From Gemmatimonadales bacterium (GTDB taxonomy: Bacteria; Gemmatimonadota; Gemmatimonadetes; Gemmatimonadales; GWC2-71-9), in the NCBI GenBank assembly GCA_013813675.1, contig JACCRH010000472.1, positions 1-14,826 of the forward strand: 14,826 nucleotides of DNA. Direction: 5' to 3'. Positions 6,802-13,900 of this stretch are shown one piece after another (the stretch's first letter is position 1; every line of letters starts with the position of its first letter). The position numbers and the translations under genes were made by a program. The notes under the pieces are model-generated. The model did not search any database. It saw only the letters and a list, made by a program, of their open reading frames with translations, and was not told the origin of the DNA.

Positions 6802-7245
6802 ATGAGTTTCTGGAGCCGGATGTTAGGGAAGCCATCCCGCGAGACGTTGCAGCCGCAACGGCTGGACTATCTGAACGAGGGATTGGCCTTGGAGCGGCAG
6901 GGCGACTTCGAGGCCGCGCTCACGTCCTACCGCCTCGCCTTCCGGGACGACCCCAACGACTCGCGCATTCTCCTCAACATGGCCATCGCCTTTACCAAGA
7001 CCGGCCAGCCGGAGGAGGCCATCCGGCACTACAAGCGAGCCCTCGAGCTCGACGCCAGCCTGGTGGGGGCCCACTACGGCGTGGCCTTCCTGCTGCTCAA
7101 ACGGGGCGACGTCCAGCAGGCGGCCGAGCACCTGCGGGAGTTTCTGTCCCGGCCGCCCAAAGGCCCCGACGCCGACCGCTGGATCCGCCACGCCGAAAGC
7201 GCGTTGCGCGACATCGCCAGCAGCCCGGCGCAGGAGACGCTGTGA
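6802..7245 (+). CDS. Small cytosolic TPR protein
   Basis: 147 residues, no signal peptide or membrane span. Three consecutive TPR units: about 19-53 (DYLNEGLALERQGDFEAAL), 54-87 (ILLNMAIAFTKTGQPEEAI then YKRALELD) and 88-121 (GAHYGVAFLLLKRGDVQQA). A capping helix follows. It is a protein-protein scaffold; no partner can be read from the sequence. I chose ATG at 6802 (GGAG at 6784-6787, 14 nt upstream). A TTG at 6772 would add 10 residues but lacks a Shine-Dalgarno, and ATG at 6820, with GGAG 4 nt upstream, is also possible and would drop 6 residues. The stop overlaps the GTG of the lipoprotein gene (GTGA), so the two are translationally coupled. Confidence 0.85.
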   Translation: MSFWSRMLGKPSRETLQPQRLDYLNEGLALERQGDFEAALTSYRLAFRDDPNDSRILLNMAIAFTKTGQPEEAIRHYKRALELDASLVGAHYGVAFLLLKRGDVQQAAEHLREFLSRPPKGPDADRWIRHAESALRDIASSPAQETL

Positions 7246-7934
7246 GGCGCTGGGCGCGCCTGCTGCCGCTGGTGGCGGCCGCCGCCTGCAGCAGCCTCGA
7301 CGAAGGCGAGGCGGGCGTCGTCGGGCTGGAGATTCAGGTGCCCGAGCTGCTGCAGACCCTCGAGGTCGGGGAGCAGGCCCAGCTCTCCGCCCGCGCGCTG
7401 GACGCCGACGGCGAAACCGTGGATGCCACCATTCTCTGGAGCGCGAGCAGCGCTGCCCTCAGCGTGGATCCGACCGGGCTGGTCACCGGCCTGGCGCAGG
7501 GGTCCGGCGACGTGCAGGCCTCCGTCGGCACCCTGACCTCCGCGCGGGTTGCCTTCTCCGTGCTGGCGCCGGCCGACACCATCATCATCGTCGGAGACTC
7601 GGTGTTCGTGATCCCTGTGCTGGCGGACCCACCGCTCGCCGCCACCTTGGCGGTCCGACTGGAGAGCCGCTCACTCCCGGGTCCGGTGAGCGCTCGGCCC
7701 GTGATCTACCAGATCACCCGGCCGGCAGCCGGCACCGTGCCGGTGGTCCAGTTGACCGGCGGGGTGCAGAGCGACACCCTGATGACCGGGTCCGACGGCA
7801 CGGCGACCGTCGGGTTGAGTCTGGTGGCGGGCCAAGCGGCACCGGATACCGCGATCGTGGAGGTCCGGGCCAACCGCACTCGCGGCTCGGTGGTACCCGG
7901 GTCGGGACAGCGCTTCATCGTTCTGTTCCAGTAG
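7242..7934 (+). CDS. Lipoprotein with Big2-type Ig-like domain
   Basis: 230 residues starting at GTG 7242, which overlaps the TPR stop by 4 nt; AGGAG at 7232-7236 is 5 nt upstream. The N-terminus MRRWARLLPLVAAAAC is a lipoprotein signal with C16 as the lipidated residue (lipobox AAAC), so it is anchored in the membrane on the periplasmic or outer face. Residues about 26-105 form a bacterial Ig-like group 2 domain: VVGLEIQVPELLQTLEVGE, then LWSASSAALSVDPTGLVTGL, then a GSGDVQASVG strand. A second beta-rich part (about 106-230) includes a TGSDGTATVGLSLVAG stretch like a Big1/invasin-type fold. Such proteins are cell-surface or structural; no enzymatic motif is seen. The frame stays open far upstream of 7242, but that part is a shadow of the TPR gene. 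Expression should be tied to the TPR gene. Confidence 0.82.
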   Translation: MRRWARLLPLVAAAACSSLDEGEAGVVGLEIQVPELLQTLEVGEQAQLSARALDADGETVDATILWSASSAALSVDPTGLVTGLAQGSGDVQASVGTLTSARVAFSVLAPADTIIIVGDSVFVIPVLADPPLAATLAVRLESRSLPGPVSARPVIYQITRPAAGTVPVVQLTGGVQSDTLMTGSDGTATVGLSLVAGQAAPDTAIVEVRANRTRGSVVPGSGQRFIVLFQ

Positions 7935-7938
7935 GAGG
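7933..7938 (+). promoter_or_regulatory. RBS pointing to an ACG start of the acyl-CoA ligase
   Basis: A perfect AGGAGG overlaps the lipoprotein stop codon (TAG, 7932-7934). Four nt later comes ACG at 7943, in frame with the ligase, and no ATG, GTG or TTG lies at a usable distance. The first ATG, at 7979, is 40 nt downstream of this site. Confidence 0.6.
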
Positions 7939-7942
7939 CGCC

Positions 7943-9733
7943 ACGCCGCGGACCCTCAACCAGCTCTACTTCGAGGCGATGGACCGGCTACAGAGCCGGC
8001 CGGTGGCCCTCAGGACCAAGTGCGCGGGCCGCTGGACCGACTTGGGCTATCGGGACATGGCCGAACGGGTGCAGGATCTCAGTATCGGCCTGAGCGAGCT
8101 GGGCGTGCGTCCGGGCGACCGCGTCGCCATCCTGTCGGAAAATCGTCCCGAGTGGGCCATCGCCGACTACGCCTGTCTCGCCGCCCGCTGCACCGACGTC
8201 CCGATCTATCCCACCCTGCCGGCTAGACAGGCCGAGTACATTCTCCGCGACTCCGGCGCAGTGGCGGTGCTGGTGTCGGGGGCGGCGCAGCTGGCGAAGG
8301 TCACCGCGGTCCGCGAGCGCCTGCCCGGGCTGACGCACATCATCACCTTCGACCAATCCGCCGCCGGTCCCGGGGTGCTCGGCCTCGAGCAGGTCCTCCG
8401 GCAAGGGCGGTCGGCCCGCCCGCGCCATCCAGGTTGGCGGGCATCGGCGCTGGAGGCGGTCGAAGACGACCTCGCCACGCTCATCTACACGTCGGGCACC
8501 ACCGGGGATCCCAAGGGCGTGATCCTGAGTCACGGCAACATCGCCTCGAACGTGACCACCTGCGTGGGCCTCTTCAGGTTCACCTCCGAGGACGAGTGCC
8601 TCTCGTTCCTTCCGCTCTCCCACATCTTCGAGCGGATGTTCGGGCACTACTGCATGTTCCACGCGGGGGTAGTGATCAACTACGCCGAGAGCGTGGACAC
8701 CGTGCCGGCGGACATGCAGGAGATCCGGCCCCATCTCATGGCCTCGGTGCCACGGCTCTACGAGAAGATCTACGCCAGGGTGTTGGACAACGTGCGCACG
8801 GCCTCACCGCTTCGAAAACGGATCTTCGCCTGGTCACGGGAGGTCGGTGAGCGGTGGGCCGAGGCGACCATCGCGGGGCGACGGGTGCCGGCCGCGCTCA
8901 GGCTCCAGCGTGCACTGGCGGACCGGCTGGTCTTCGCGAAGCTCCGGGCTCGGACTGGTGGGCGCATCCGCTTCTTCATCTCGGGCGGCGCGCCCCTCTC
9001 GGCCGACATCGCGCGTTTCTTCTACGCCGCGGGCCTGCCGATTCTGGAGGGGTACGGCCTCACCGAAACCTCGCCGGTGATGGCGGTGAATACCTTCGCG
9101 CATCACCGCCTGGGCAGTGTGGGCAAGGCGATTCCGGACGTGGAGATCCGGATCGCGGCCGACGGCGAGATCCTGACCCGGGGCCCCAACGTCATGTGCG
9201 GCTACTTCAACAAGCCGCAGGCGACGGCGGAGGCGATCGACGAGGAGGGATGGTTCCATACCGGCGACATCGGCCTTCTCGATCCGGATGGCTACCTGAG
9301 CATCACCGATCGCAAGAAGGATCTCATCGTCACGGCCGGAGGGAAGAACATCGCCCCGCAACCGATCGAGAACCTGGCCAAAATGAGCAAGTTCGTCGCC
9401 AGCGCCGTGATGATCGGCGATCGGCGGCCGTTTCCGATCATGCTGGTCGTGCCCAACCCGGTCCAGCTCAAGGGGTGGGTCCAGCACAAGGGGCTGCCCG
9501 ACGGCGAGCTGGATCAACTGCTCGACCATCCTGAGGTGCGGCAGAAGATCGAGCGTGAGGTGCGGCAGACGCTGCGCGACCTGGCGCAGTTCGAGATGCC
9601 GAAGAAGCTGCTGATCCTGGCGAAGGACTTTACCGTCGAAGCAGGAGAGCTGACTCCGACGCTGAAGGTGAGGCGGCGGATCGTGGAAGAGCACAACCGG
9701 CCGGCAATCGAAGCGCTTTACGTCGAGAAATGA
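7943..9733 (+). CDS. Long-chain fatty acid-CoA ligase (AMP-forming), probable ACG start
   Basis: ATP-dependent activation of long-chain fatty acids to acyl-CoA via acyl-AMP (ANL superfamily, FadD15/ACSL type). Numbering from ACG at 7943 gives 596 residues. Seen: P-loop TSGTTGDPKG at 183-192; the A5 motif YGLTETSP at 371-378; GWFHTGD at 436-442; DRKKD at 456-460; and GGKNIAPQPIE from 466, typical of the long-chain branch. The C-terminal region has TLKVRRR near the usual catalytic Lys. The N-terminus from 7943 would read (M)PRTLNQLYFEAMDR, which matches the usual opening TLNxLFFxA of this family. The conservative alternative, ATG 7979, loses 12 residues and has GAGG only 2 nt upstream. Hence ACG initiation, or an ATG altered by mutation or sequencing error, is the best reading. 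It is third in the TPR-lipoprotein unit and ends 9 nt from the convergent zinc-ribbon gene. Confidence 0.9.
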   Translation, partial: TPRTLNQLYFEAMDRLQSRPVALRTKCAGRWTDLGYRDMAERVQDLSIGLSELGVRPGDRVAILSENRPEWAIADYACLAARCTDVPIYPTLPARQAEYILRDSGAVAVLVSGAAQLAKVTAVRERLPGLTHIITFDQSAAGPGVLGLEQVLRQGRSARPRHPGWRASALEAVEDDLATLIYTSGTTGDPKGVILSHGNIASNVTTCVGLFRFTSEDECLSFLPLSHIFERMFGHYCMFHAGVVINYAESVDTVPADMQEIRPHLMASVPRLYEKIYARVLDNVRTASPLRKRIFAWSREVGERWAEATIAGRRVPAALRLQRALADRLVFAKLRARTGGRIRFFISGGAPLSADIARFFYAAGLPILEGYGLTETSPVMAVNTFAHHRLGSVGKAIPDVEIRIAADGEILTRGPNVMCGYFNKPQATAEAIDEEGWFHTGDIGLLDPDGYLSITDRKKDLIVTAGGKNIAPQPIENLAKMSKFVASAVMIGDRRPFPIMLVVPNPVQLKGWVQHKGLPDGELDQLLDHPEVRQKIEREVRQTLRDLAQFEMPKKLLILAKDFTVEAGELTPTLKVRRRIVEEHNRPAIEALYVEK

Positions 9734-9742
9734 GCGGCGGGC

Positions 9743-10330
9743 TCAACGGCGGGGAGTCCCTACCCATACTCCGCCGGCCGACGCCATCAGTTCGAGCGCG
9801 GCGGAGTCGGGCACCCCGCCCTCCCCCGCCACCCGCAGTCCGGGCAGCACTACCCTGGCGCCTTCAACGACCCAATGGGGATCGTCTCCGTAGGGCGCCC
9901 CCAGGACGACCCCGCGCATCGAGTGGGACTTGAGCGGCAGCGAGCCGCTCCGAAGGACGCTGATACCCGGCTCATCGGTCACCTGCGGCCCCGGATTCAC
10001 CGCGACCAGCCCGACTCCAAGGTTGAGCTCGGCCACCGCGCGCCACGCGTCCGCCGGTCGTCCCACCAGCACCAGATAACCACCGGGTCCGTTCAGTCCC
10101 ACCAGCGCGGTGAGCGGGTCGGGTTGGAGCAGGGTGGACGCCGGGGGGTCGGGCGGCCCGTCTCCCAGGTCGAGCACTCCGTCCGCCAGCGAGAGCGTGT
10201 TGCCGCAAACCGGGCAGCCCAGCCGGCCCTCGCGCACCGAACGGCCCTCCATTCGCTCGGGCAGGAGGACGAGGTAACTCTCCGCGTGTCCGCGCGGGCA
10301 GCGGAGGTGGTCGGTGAGCTCAATGAACAT
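9743..10330 (-). CDS. Trm112-like zinc-ribbon protein with degenerate methyltransferase-like domain
   Basis: 195 residues, cytosolic. The N-terminal about 55 residues look like a Trm112/zinc-ribbon module: LTDHLRCPRGH (C11, H15) and GRLGCPVCGN (C39, C42), followed by LADGVLDLGDG. The rest resembles a class I methyltransferase core in reduced form: GPGGYLVLVGRPADAW (81-96) where a glycine-rich SAM loop would be, a strand GVGLVAVNP, SLPLKSHSMRGVVLGAP (130-146), and EGARVVLPGLRVAGEG (156-171), the usual helix and RVLxPGG strand. The canonical GxGxG and acidic ribose ligand are not apparent, so catalysis is doubtful. It may be a regulatory or pseudo-enzyme subunit. Its ATG overlaps the peptidase stop by one base (TGATG), indicating coupling; it is the last gene of the five-gene minus unit. 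Function not assigned. Confidence 0.7.
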   Translation of the reverse strand: MFIELTDHLRCPRGHAESYLVLLPERMEGRSVREGRLGCPVCGNTLSLADGVLDLGDGPPDPPASTLLQPDPLTALVGLNGPGGYLVLVGRPADAWRAVAELNLGVGLVAVNPGPQVTDEPGISVLRSGSLPLKSHSMRGVVLGAPYGDDPHWVVEGARVVLPGLRVAGEGGVPDSAALELMASAGGVWVGTPRR

Positions 10331-11940
10331 CAGGGCTTGAACACCACCCAGGTCAGCTTGCCGGGAGCGACGATGACCCGTCGCAGCACGCGGGTCCCGT
10401 CGATCTCGGTTCCCACCACGTAACTCCCCGCCGGCACGTCACCCAGGGCGAAGTGCTCGCCGTATAGCGGGTGCGGATGTCCCTTGTCGCCGTAAGTCTC
10501 GGCGAACGAGAACGGCGTCTCGGAAGGCTCACGCTTGACCACGCCATAGATCCTGGCCTGCCGGACCGGCGCGCCGGAGGTGTCGAACACCCGACCCGCG
10601 ACGATGCCGGTGCCCGGCAGCGGCCGTATCCATAGCTCGGCGTTGGTGGTGTACGGGGGGAACCGCTGCGACGAATCCACGATGACGCCGAGCGAATCGG
10701 TCGGCGACGCGGAAAGCTCGAGGTGGATATGATCGTTGGTCGCCCGGCCGGTGTTGCCGACCTTCGCGATCTGCTGCCCCGCTCGTACCCGGTCGCCACC
10801 GCGCACGCCGAGCGACGAGTTGTGGTAATAGGTTGAATAGAGCCGGTACCTAGTCCCGTCCTTGGTGACAGTGGTGTCGTGCCGAATAGTGACGGTCAGC
10901 GCACCGGCCTCCGCGGGCCCGGCCAGGACTACAGTGCCCGCGCCGGCTGCGAGCACGGGTGTGCCGTCGGGATTGTTGAACTCGACACCCTGGTGCTGCT
11001 GGAAGTTCCCTCCCATGGTCGACCCATAGCGGTAGGTCTGATCGATTCGCTGGTTGTCGCGCGCCGAGATCGGGCGTTCCAGCCAGATGGTGAGAGGATT
11101 CACGGGATCCTTGGCCGGCGACGTCTTTCCCTGGAGGCAGGCGTAGGTGCTGCCCGCCGGCCGGAGACCGCAGGGCCCGCCGCGGTAGGAACGTCCGCCC
11201 AGCTCGACCGAGTCGGCCGGCTTGAAAGCCGCGCGGCCGGCCGGCTCCGCCACCCATCCCCCACTGGTGTGCCGCAGGCGCCGCGTGCCGCGGAGAGTGG
11301 ACACCAGCCAACCGCGCTCGTCGGCCACGAGCCGCCGCACGTATTCGTTGGCCAGGAGTGGGAGCGCGGTGTCGGCCGGACCTTTCGCGCTGGGGCCGAC
11401 GGAATCGACGATGGCGGTCCAGCGCGCGCCATCGTCGGTGGTGATCTGGAGTCCATCGGCGGTCGCGATCACGGTGGTGTCGCCCCGGGTCGCGATTCCA
11501 CCCCATGCCACGTACTGCCACTCGGGTCCCAACTGGTCGTAGGTCCAACTCTTCCACGTCTTCCCGCCGTCCACCGAGAGCCCCCATCCGTTCCCCACGG
11601 TGCCGTACCAGATCTGGCCCCGCGGCCCGAAGCCGAACGCCTGGACGAAGTCCCAGGAGAGCGCGCCGGGCGTGGTGTCGCTCCGGATGACCTCCCAGCG
11701 CCCAGTGCCCCGAGGGAGCCTGTAGATGCCTTTCCCGTAGGTGCCCAGCCAGAGATCACCCCGGGGATCGCGCGCCGCGGCGAGAACGTGGACGCCCCAC
11801 CCGGAGCTGTCGGGCAGCGCGGGCAGCTCGCCCTGAGCCGCCACGGCACCGGCCGGAAAACTGGCCAGCGCGGCCACCAGCAGGGGGCGGCGCAGTGCCC
11901 GGCGGAGATGGGCGGCGGGGGCGGAATCCGGCTCAGGCAT
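10330..11940 (-). CDS. Exported M23-family (LytM-like) peptidase with propeller-like N-terminus
   Basis: 536 residues. Signal peptide within 1-35 (Arg-rich n-region, then LLVAALASFPAGAVAAQG). Residues about 45-235 contain WD/two-component-propeller-like motifs (DPRGDLWLGTYGKGIYRL, GPRGQIWYGTVGNGWGLS, ATADGLQITTDDGARW). The M23 domain is at about 300-410: YRYGSTMGGNFQQHQGVEF, GAGTVVLAG, YYHNS, GDRVRAGQQIAKVGNTG and NDHIHLEL. Zinc-type positions are H316, E320 (Asp in lysostaphin/LytM), H404 and H406, with H373 near the active site. A carboxypeptidase-regulatory-like beta domain (about 447-536, GRVFDTSGAPVRQARIYG) ends the protein. M23 enzymes cut peptidoglycan cross-links; with Glu for Asp, activity is uncertain and could be a subfamily variant. 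The start overlaps the SDR end by 8 nt and the stop overlaps the next gene by 1 nt. Confidence 0.85.
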   Translation of the reverse strand: MPEPDSAPAAHLRRALRRPLLVAALASFPAGAVAAQGELPALPDSSGWGVHVLAAARDPRGDLWLGTYGKGIYRLPRGTGRWEVIRSDTTPGALSWDFVQAFGFGPRGQIWYGTVGNGWGLSVDGGKTWKSWTYDQLGPEWQYVAWGGIATRGDTTVIATADGLQITTDDGARWTAIVDSVGPSAKGPADTALPLLANEYVRRLVADERGWLVSTLRGTRRLRHTSGGWVAEPAGRAAFKPADSVELGGRSYRGGPCGLRPAGSTYACLQGKTSPAKDPVNPLTIWLERPISARDNQRIDQTYRYGSTMGGNFQQHQGVEFNNPDGTPVLAAGAGTVVLAGPAEAGALTVTIRHDTTVTKDGTRYRLYSTYYHNSSLGVRGGDRVRAGQQIAKVGNTGRATNDHIHLELSASPTDSLGVIVDSSQRFPPYTTNAELWIRPLPGTGIVAGRVFDTSGAPVRQARIYGVVKREPSETPFSFAETYGDKGHPHPLYGEHFALGDVPAGSYVVGTEIDGTRVLRRVIVAPGKLTWVVFKP

Positions 11941-12670
11941 TGGCGGGGGGTCGGCTGGGGCCGGACGCCAAGCGCCCTGAGGGCTGCAGCCGGATCCAGT
12001 CCAAGTGTACGTGGTCGGGCCGGCTCGCGGCGAACAGGATCGCCTCCGCCACGTCCTCGGGCCGAAGCATTCCCGAGCGCGAAGGAAATCCCGGGCGGCG
12101 TTCTGGGGCGAACGGATCCCAGATCGTGGTGTCCGTCGCTCCTGGCGAGACCAGCGTCAGGCGCACCCCGGTTCCGCGGTACTCGGCGACCAGAGTCTCA
12201 TGCAGCCCGCGAAGGCCGTACTTGCTTGCCGCATAGGCGGCGTTCTCCGGGAATCCCGCGTGGTCGGCGACGCTCCCGACGCTGATGAAGCTCCCGCCAC
12301 CCGCATCGCGCATGGCGGGCAGGAACGCCCGCGCCAGCAGGAACGACCCGCGGAGGTTGAGGGCGATCTGGGCGTCGAAGTCAGCGGGACTGGTGTGCTC
12401 CAGCGACTGTAGCAGGAAGCCGCCGGCGTTGCTCACCACCACGGCCGGCACGCCCTCGGAACCGAGGACCCTCCCGGCGAGGTCCTCGACTTGGCGCTCG
12501 TCGGTCAGGTCGCAGGGCAGATCGATGAACTGGCCCTCCGCGGCGCCGGGAAAGGCGCGCGCCGCCCGGACCACCCGCGCGCCCGCGGCAGCGAGCATCC
12601 GGGCCGTCGCGGCGCCGATCCCGCGGGACCCGCCGGTGACGAGCGCCAGCCGGCCCGCGAGCGTCGTCAC
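11933..12670 (-). CDS. Short-chain dehydrogenase/reductase (SDR), possible pterin reductase
   Basis: 245 residues, cytosolic classical SDR. The cofactor loop is TGGSRGIG (12-19), followed by NAG at 81-83 (the family NNAG) and the catalytic S133, Y146 and K150 (YAASK). An SPGATDTT segment follows at 175-182. Residues after the second strand (R35, R38) hint at NADPH preference, which is inference. The GTG start at 12670 overlaps the folE stop by 4 nt (GTGA). The frame is open further upstream but lies antisense-frame within folE and is not homologous to SDRs. Sitting directly behind GTP cyclohydrolase I and a PTPS-type enzyme, it is a candidate sepiapterin/6-pyruvoyl-tetrahydropterin reductase. 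That role rests on context only; SDR sequence alone does not give substrate. A 3-ketoacyl or sugar reductase is the alternative. Confidence 0.93.
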   Translation of the reverse strand: MTTLAGRLALVTGGSRGIGAATARMLAAAGARVVRAARAFPGAAEGQFIDLPCDLTDERQVEDLAGRVLGSEGVPAVVVSNAGGFLLQSLEHTSPADFDAQIALNLRGSFLLARAFLPAMRDAGGGSFISVGSVADHAGFPENAAYAASKYGLRGLHETLVAEYRGTGVRLTLVSPGATDTTIWDPFAPERRPGFPSRSGMLRPEDVAEAILFAASRPDHVHLDWIRLQPSGRLASGPSRPPANA

Positions 12671-13278
12671 TCGTTGGCGCGCCCGCCGTGGGCCAGGCGG
12701 AGGAACTCGACCCGGGTCTTGGAGTCGTCGCGGAAGATGCCGCGCAAGGCGCTGGTGACCGTGCGCGAGTTCTGTTTCTCGACCCCGCGCATCATCATGC
12801 AGAAGTGCGCCGCCTCGATGACTACGCCGACCCCCGTGGGTTGGAGCACGTCCATGACCGCGTCGGCGATCTGGTCGGTCATCCGTTCCTGGACTTGGAG
12901 CCGCCGGGCAAAGACGTCCACGATGCGTGCGACCTTGGAGAGGCCGAGAATCTTCCCGTCGGGGACGTACGCCACGTGCGCCCGACCGAAAAACGGGAGC
13001 AGGTGGTGCTCGCACATCGAGTAGAGCTCGATGTCGCGCACCATGATCATGCTCTGGTGGGTCTCCTCGAACACCGCGTCCCCTACCGCATCCGCCACCG
13101 TCATCCGGTAGCCTTGGGTCAGCCAGCGCAGCGAGGATTCGACCCGCTCGGGGGTCTTCACCAGACCCTCTCGGCCCACGTCCTCCCCCAGGGCGACGAG
13201 GATCTCCCGTACCTTCCCCGCGAACGGCTCCTCGCGAGCTGCCTCGGCGGGCGGCTTATGCGCCTTGGTAGTCGACAT
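12667..13278 (-). CDS. folE: GTP cyclohydrolase I
   Basis: 203 residues, cytosolic decamer in the family. Converts GTP to 7,8-dihydroneopterin triphosphate plus formate, the entry step for folate, tetrahydrobiopterin and queuosine. Zinc ligands C89 and H92 (in SMCEHHLLPFFG) and C160 (HFCMMMRG) are all present, as are IGLSK-type LGLSKVARIVDVFARRLQVQERMT (shown in part, 111-134) and the EAAHFC active-site His. Type IA, full catalytic domain, normal length. The start ATG at 13278 has GAGGA about 5 nt upstream and lies 23 nt inside the end of the PTPS-family gene. The stop overlaps the SDR start by 4 nt. Its position in a pterin gene cluster suggests a dedicated rather than general-folate copy, but a second folE elsewhere cannot be checked here. 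Confidence 0.98.
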   Translation of the reverse strand: MSTTKAHKPPAEAAREEPFAGKVREILVALGEDVGREGLVKTPERVESSLRWLTQGYRMTVADAVGDAVFEETHQSMIMVRDIELYSMCEHHLLPFFGRAHVAYVPDGKILGLSKVARIVDVFARRLQVQERMTDQIADAVMDVLQPTGVGVVIEAAHFCMMMRGVEKQNSRTVTSALRGIFRDDSKTRVEFLRLAHGGRANE

Positions 13279-13669
13279 AGTTCCTCGGAGTCTCCCAGAG
13301 CCGCAGCCGGAGGTGAAGAGATTCGGGTAGCGCGGCCCGCAGCTCCCGCCAGCAGACCAGGGCCACGTTCTCCGATGTGGGAATCAGCTCCCGGAACCAC
13401 TCGACGTCGAGGTTCAAGTTCTTGTGGTCGAGGTGGCGGAGCAGCCGCTCCTCCGCGATCCGCTTGAGTCGATTGAGATCGAGCACGTAGCCCGTCTCGG
13501 GGTCGATGTCGCCCTCGACCGTCAGCTCGAGCTCGTAGTTGTGACCATGGTAGTTCGGGTTGTTACACTCGCCGAACGTCTCTCGATTCCACTGGTCGGA
13601 AAATTTGGGATTGTGCACCCGGTGGGCCGCATTGAAATGGACCTTGCGGGTGACGCTCGCTCTGGGCAT
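13256..13669 (-). CDS. 6-pyruvoyl-tetrahydropterin synthase / QueD family enzyme (C-x5-HGH type)
   Basis: 137 residues. Acts on dihydroneopterin triphosphate. Zinc ligands H16 (FNAAHRVH), H41 and H43 (HGHNYEL); catalytic C35 in FGECNNPNYHGH; the D81-H82 pair (LDHKNLNLD); and pterin-anchoring E126 (WETPRN). Cys and HGH are separated by five residues, as in animal PTPS (CNNPNGHGH), whereas E. coli QueD has three. The stretch after HGH (EGDIDPETGYVLDLNRLK) also follows the animal enzyme closely. This favours 6-pyruvoyl-tetrahydropterin synthesis. However, Bacteroidetes-type homologues with the same spacing are often annotated as QueD, so the product is open. The ATG at 13669 has no Shine-Dalgarno. 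First gene of a five-gene minus-strand unit; the TAA overlaps folE by 23 nt. Confidence 0.93.
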   Translation of the reverse strand: MPRASVTRKVHFNAAHRVHNPKFSDQWNRETFGECNNPNYHGHNYELELTVEGDIDPETGYVLDLNRLKRIAEERLLRHLDHKNLNLDVEWFRELIPTSENVALVCWRELRAALPESLHLRLRLWETPRNYVDYQGA

Positions 13670-13736
13670 GAGAGGGAAGATGGAGGGTCGGAAGAACCGA
13701 GGCTAGGGCGTCGCGGCGCGCCTGGGGGCAACGAAA

Positions 13737-13763
13737 ACGCCGACCTCGCGAGGAGATCGGCGT
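13737..13763 (-). terminator. Terminator-like hairpin in the pterin operon leader (possible attenuator)
   Basis: ACGCCGA (13737-13743) pairs perfectly with TCGGCGT (13757-13763); inside it CCT and AGG pair around CGCG. On the minus strand the stem is followed by TTTTCGTT, a short U-rich tail as in intrinsic terminators. It sits 67 nt upstream of the PTPS-family ATG, with no identifiable gene ending just before it, so leader attenuation is possible. Alternatively it ends an unseen minus-strand transcript. Confidence 0.5.
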
Positions 13764-13900
13764 CTAGGACGGCAACGAGGAGGATTATTGAAGCCCAATG
13801 AGAATGCTCGGCGTCCTCACCTTGACTTCTGCCTTCCCCCGAGGGGCATGGCATCCGCCACGGCATTCGGACCCATCATCGGACCTGTTGGCTCAATAAT

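Noticed and set aside
6759..7241. Extended N-terminus of the lipoprotein frame
   Set aside because: This part overlaps the TPR gene in another frame, and the lipoprotein signal peptide begins cleanly at GTG 7242 with its own AGGAG.
12671..13015. Upstream extension of the SDR frame
   Set aside because: It lies wholly inside folE in another frame and reads as low-complexity Arg/Pro-rich sequence; the GTG at 12670 gives a canonical SDR N-terminus.
13785..13820. Possible 11-codon leader peptide (GTG start) before the hairpin on the minus strand
   Set aside because: There is no well-placed Shine-Dalgarno and no run of regulatory codons; the frame is open only about 36 codons, as expected by chance.
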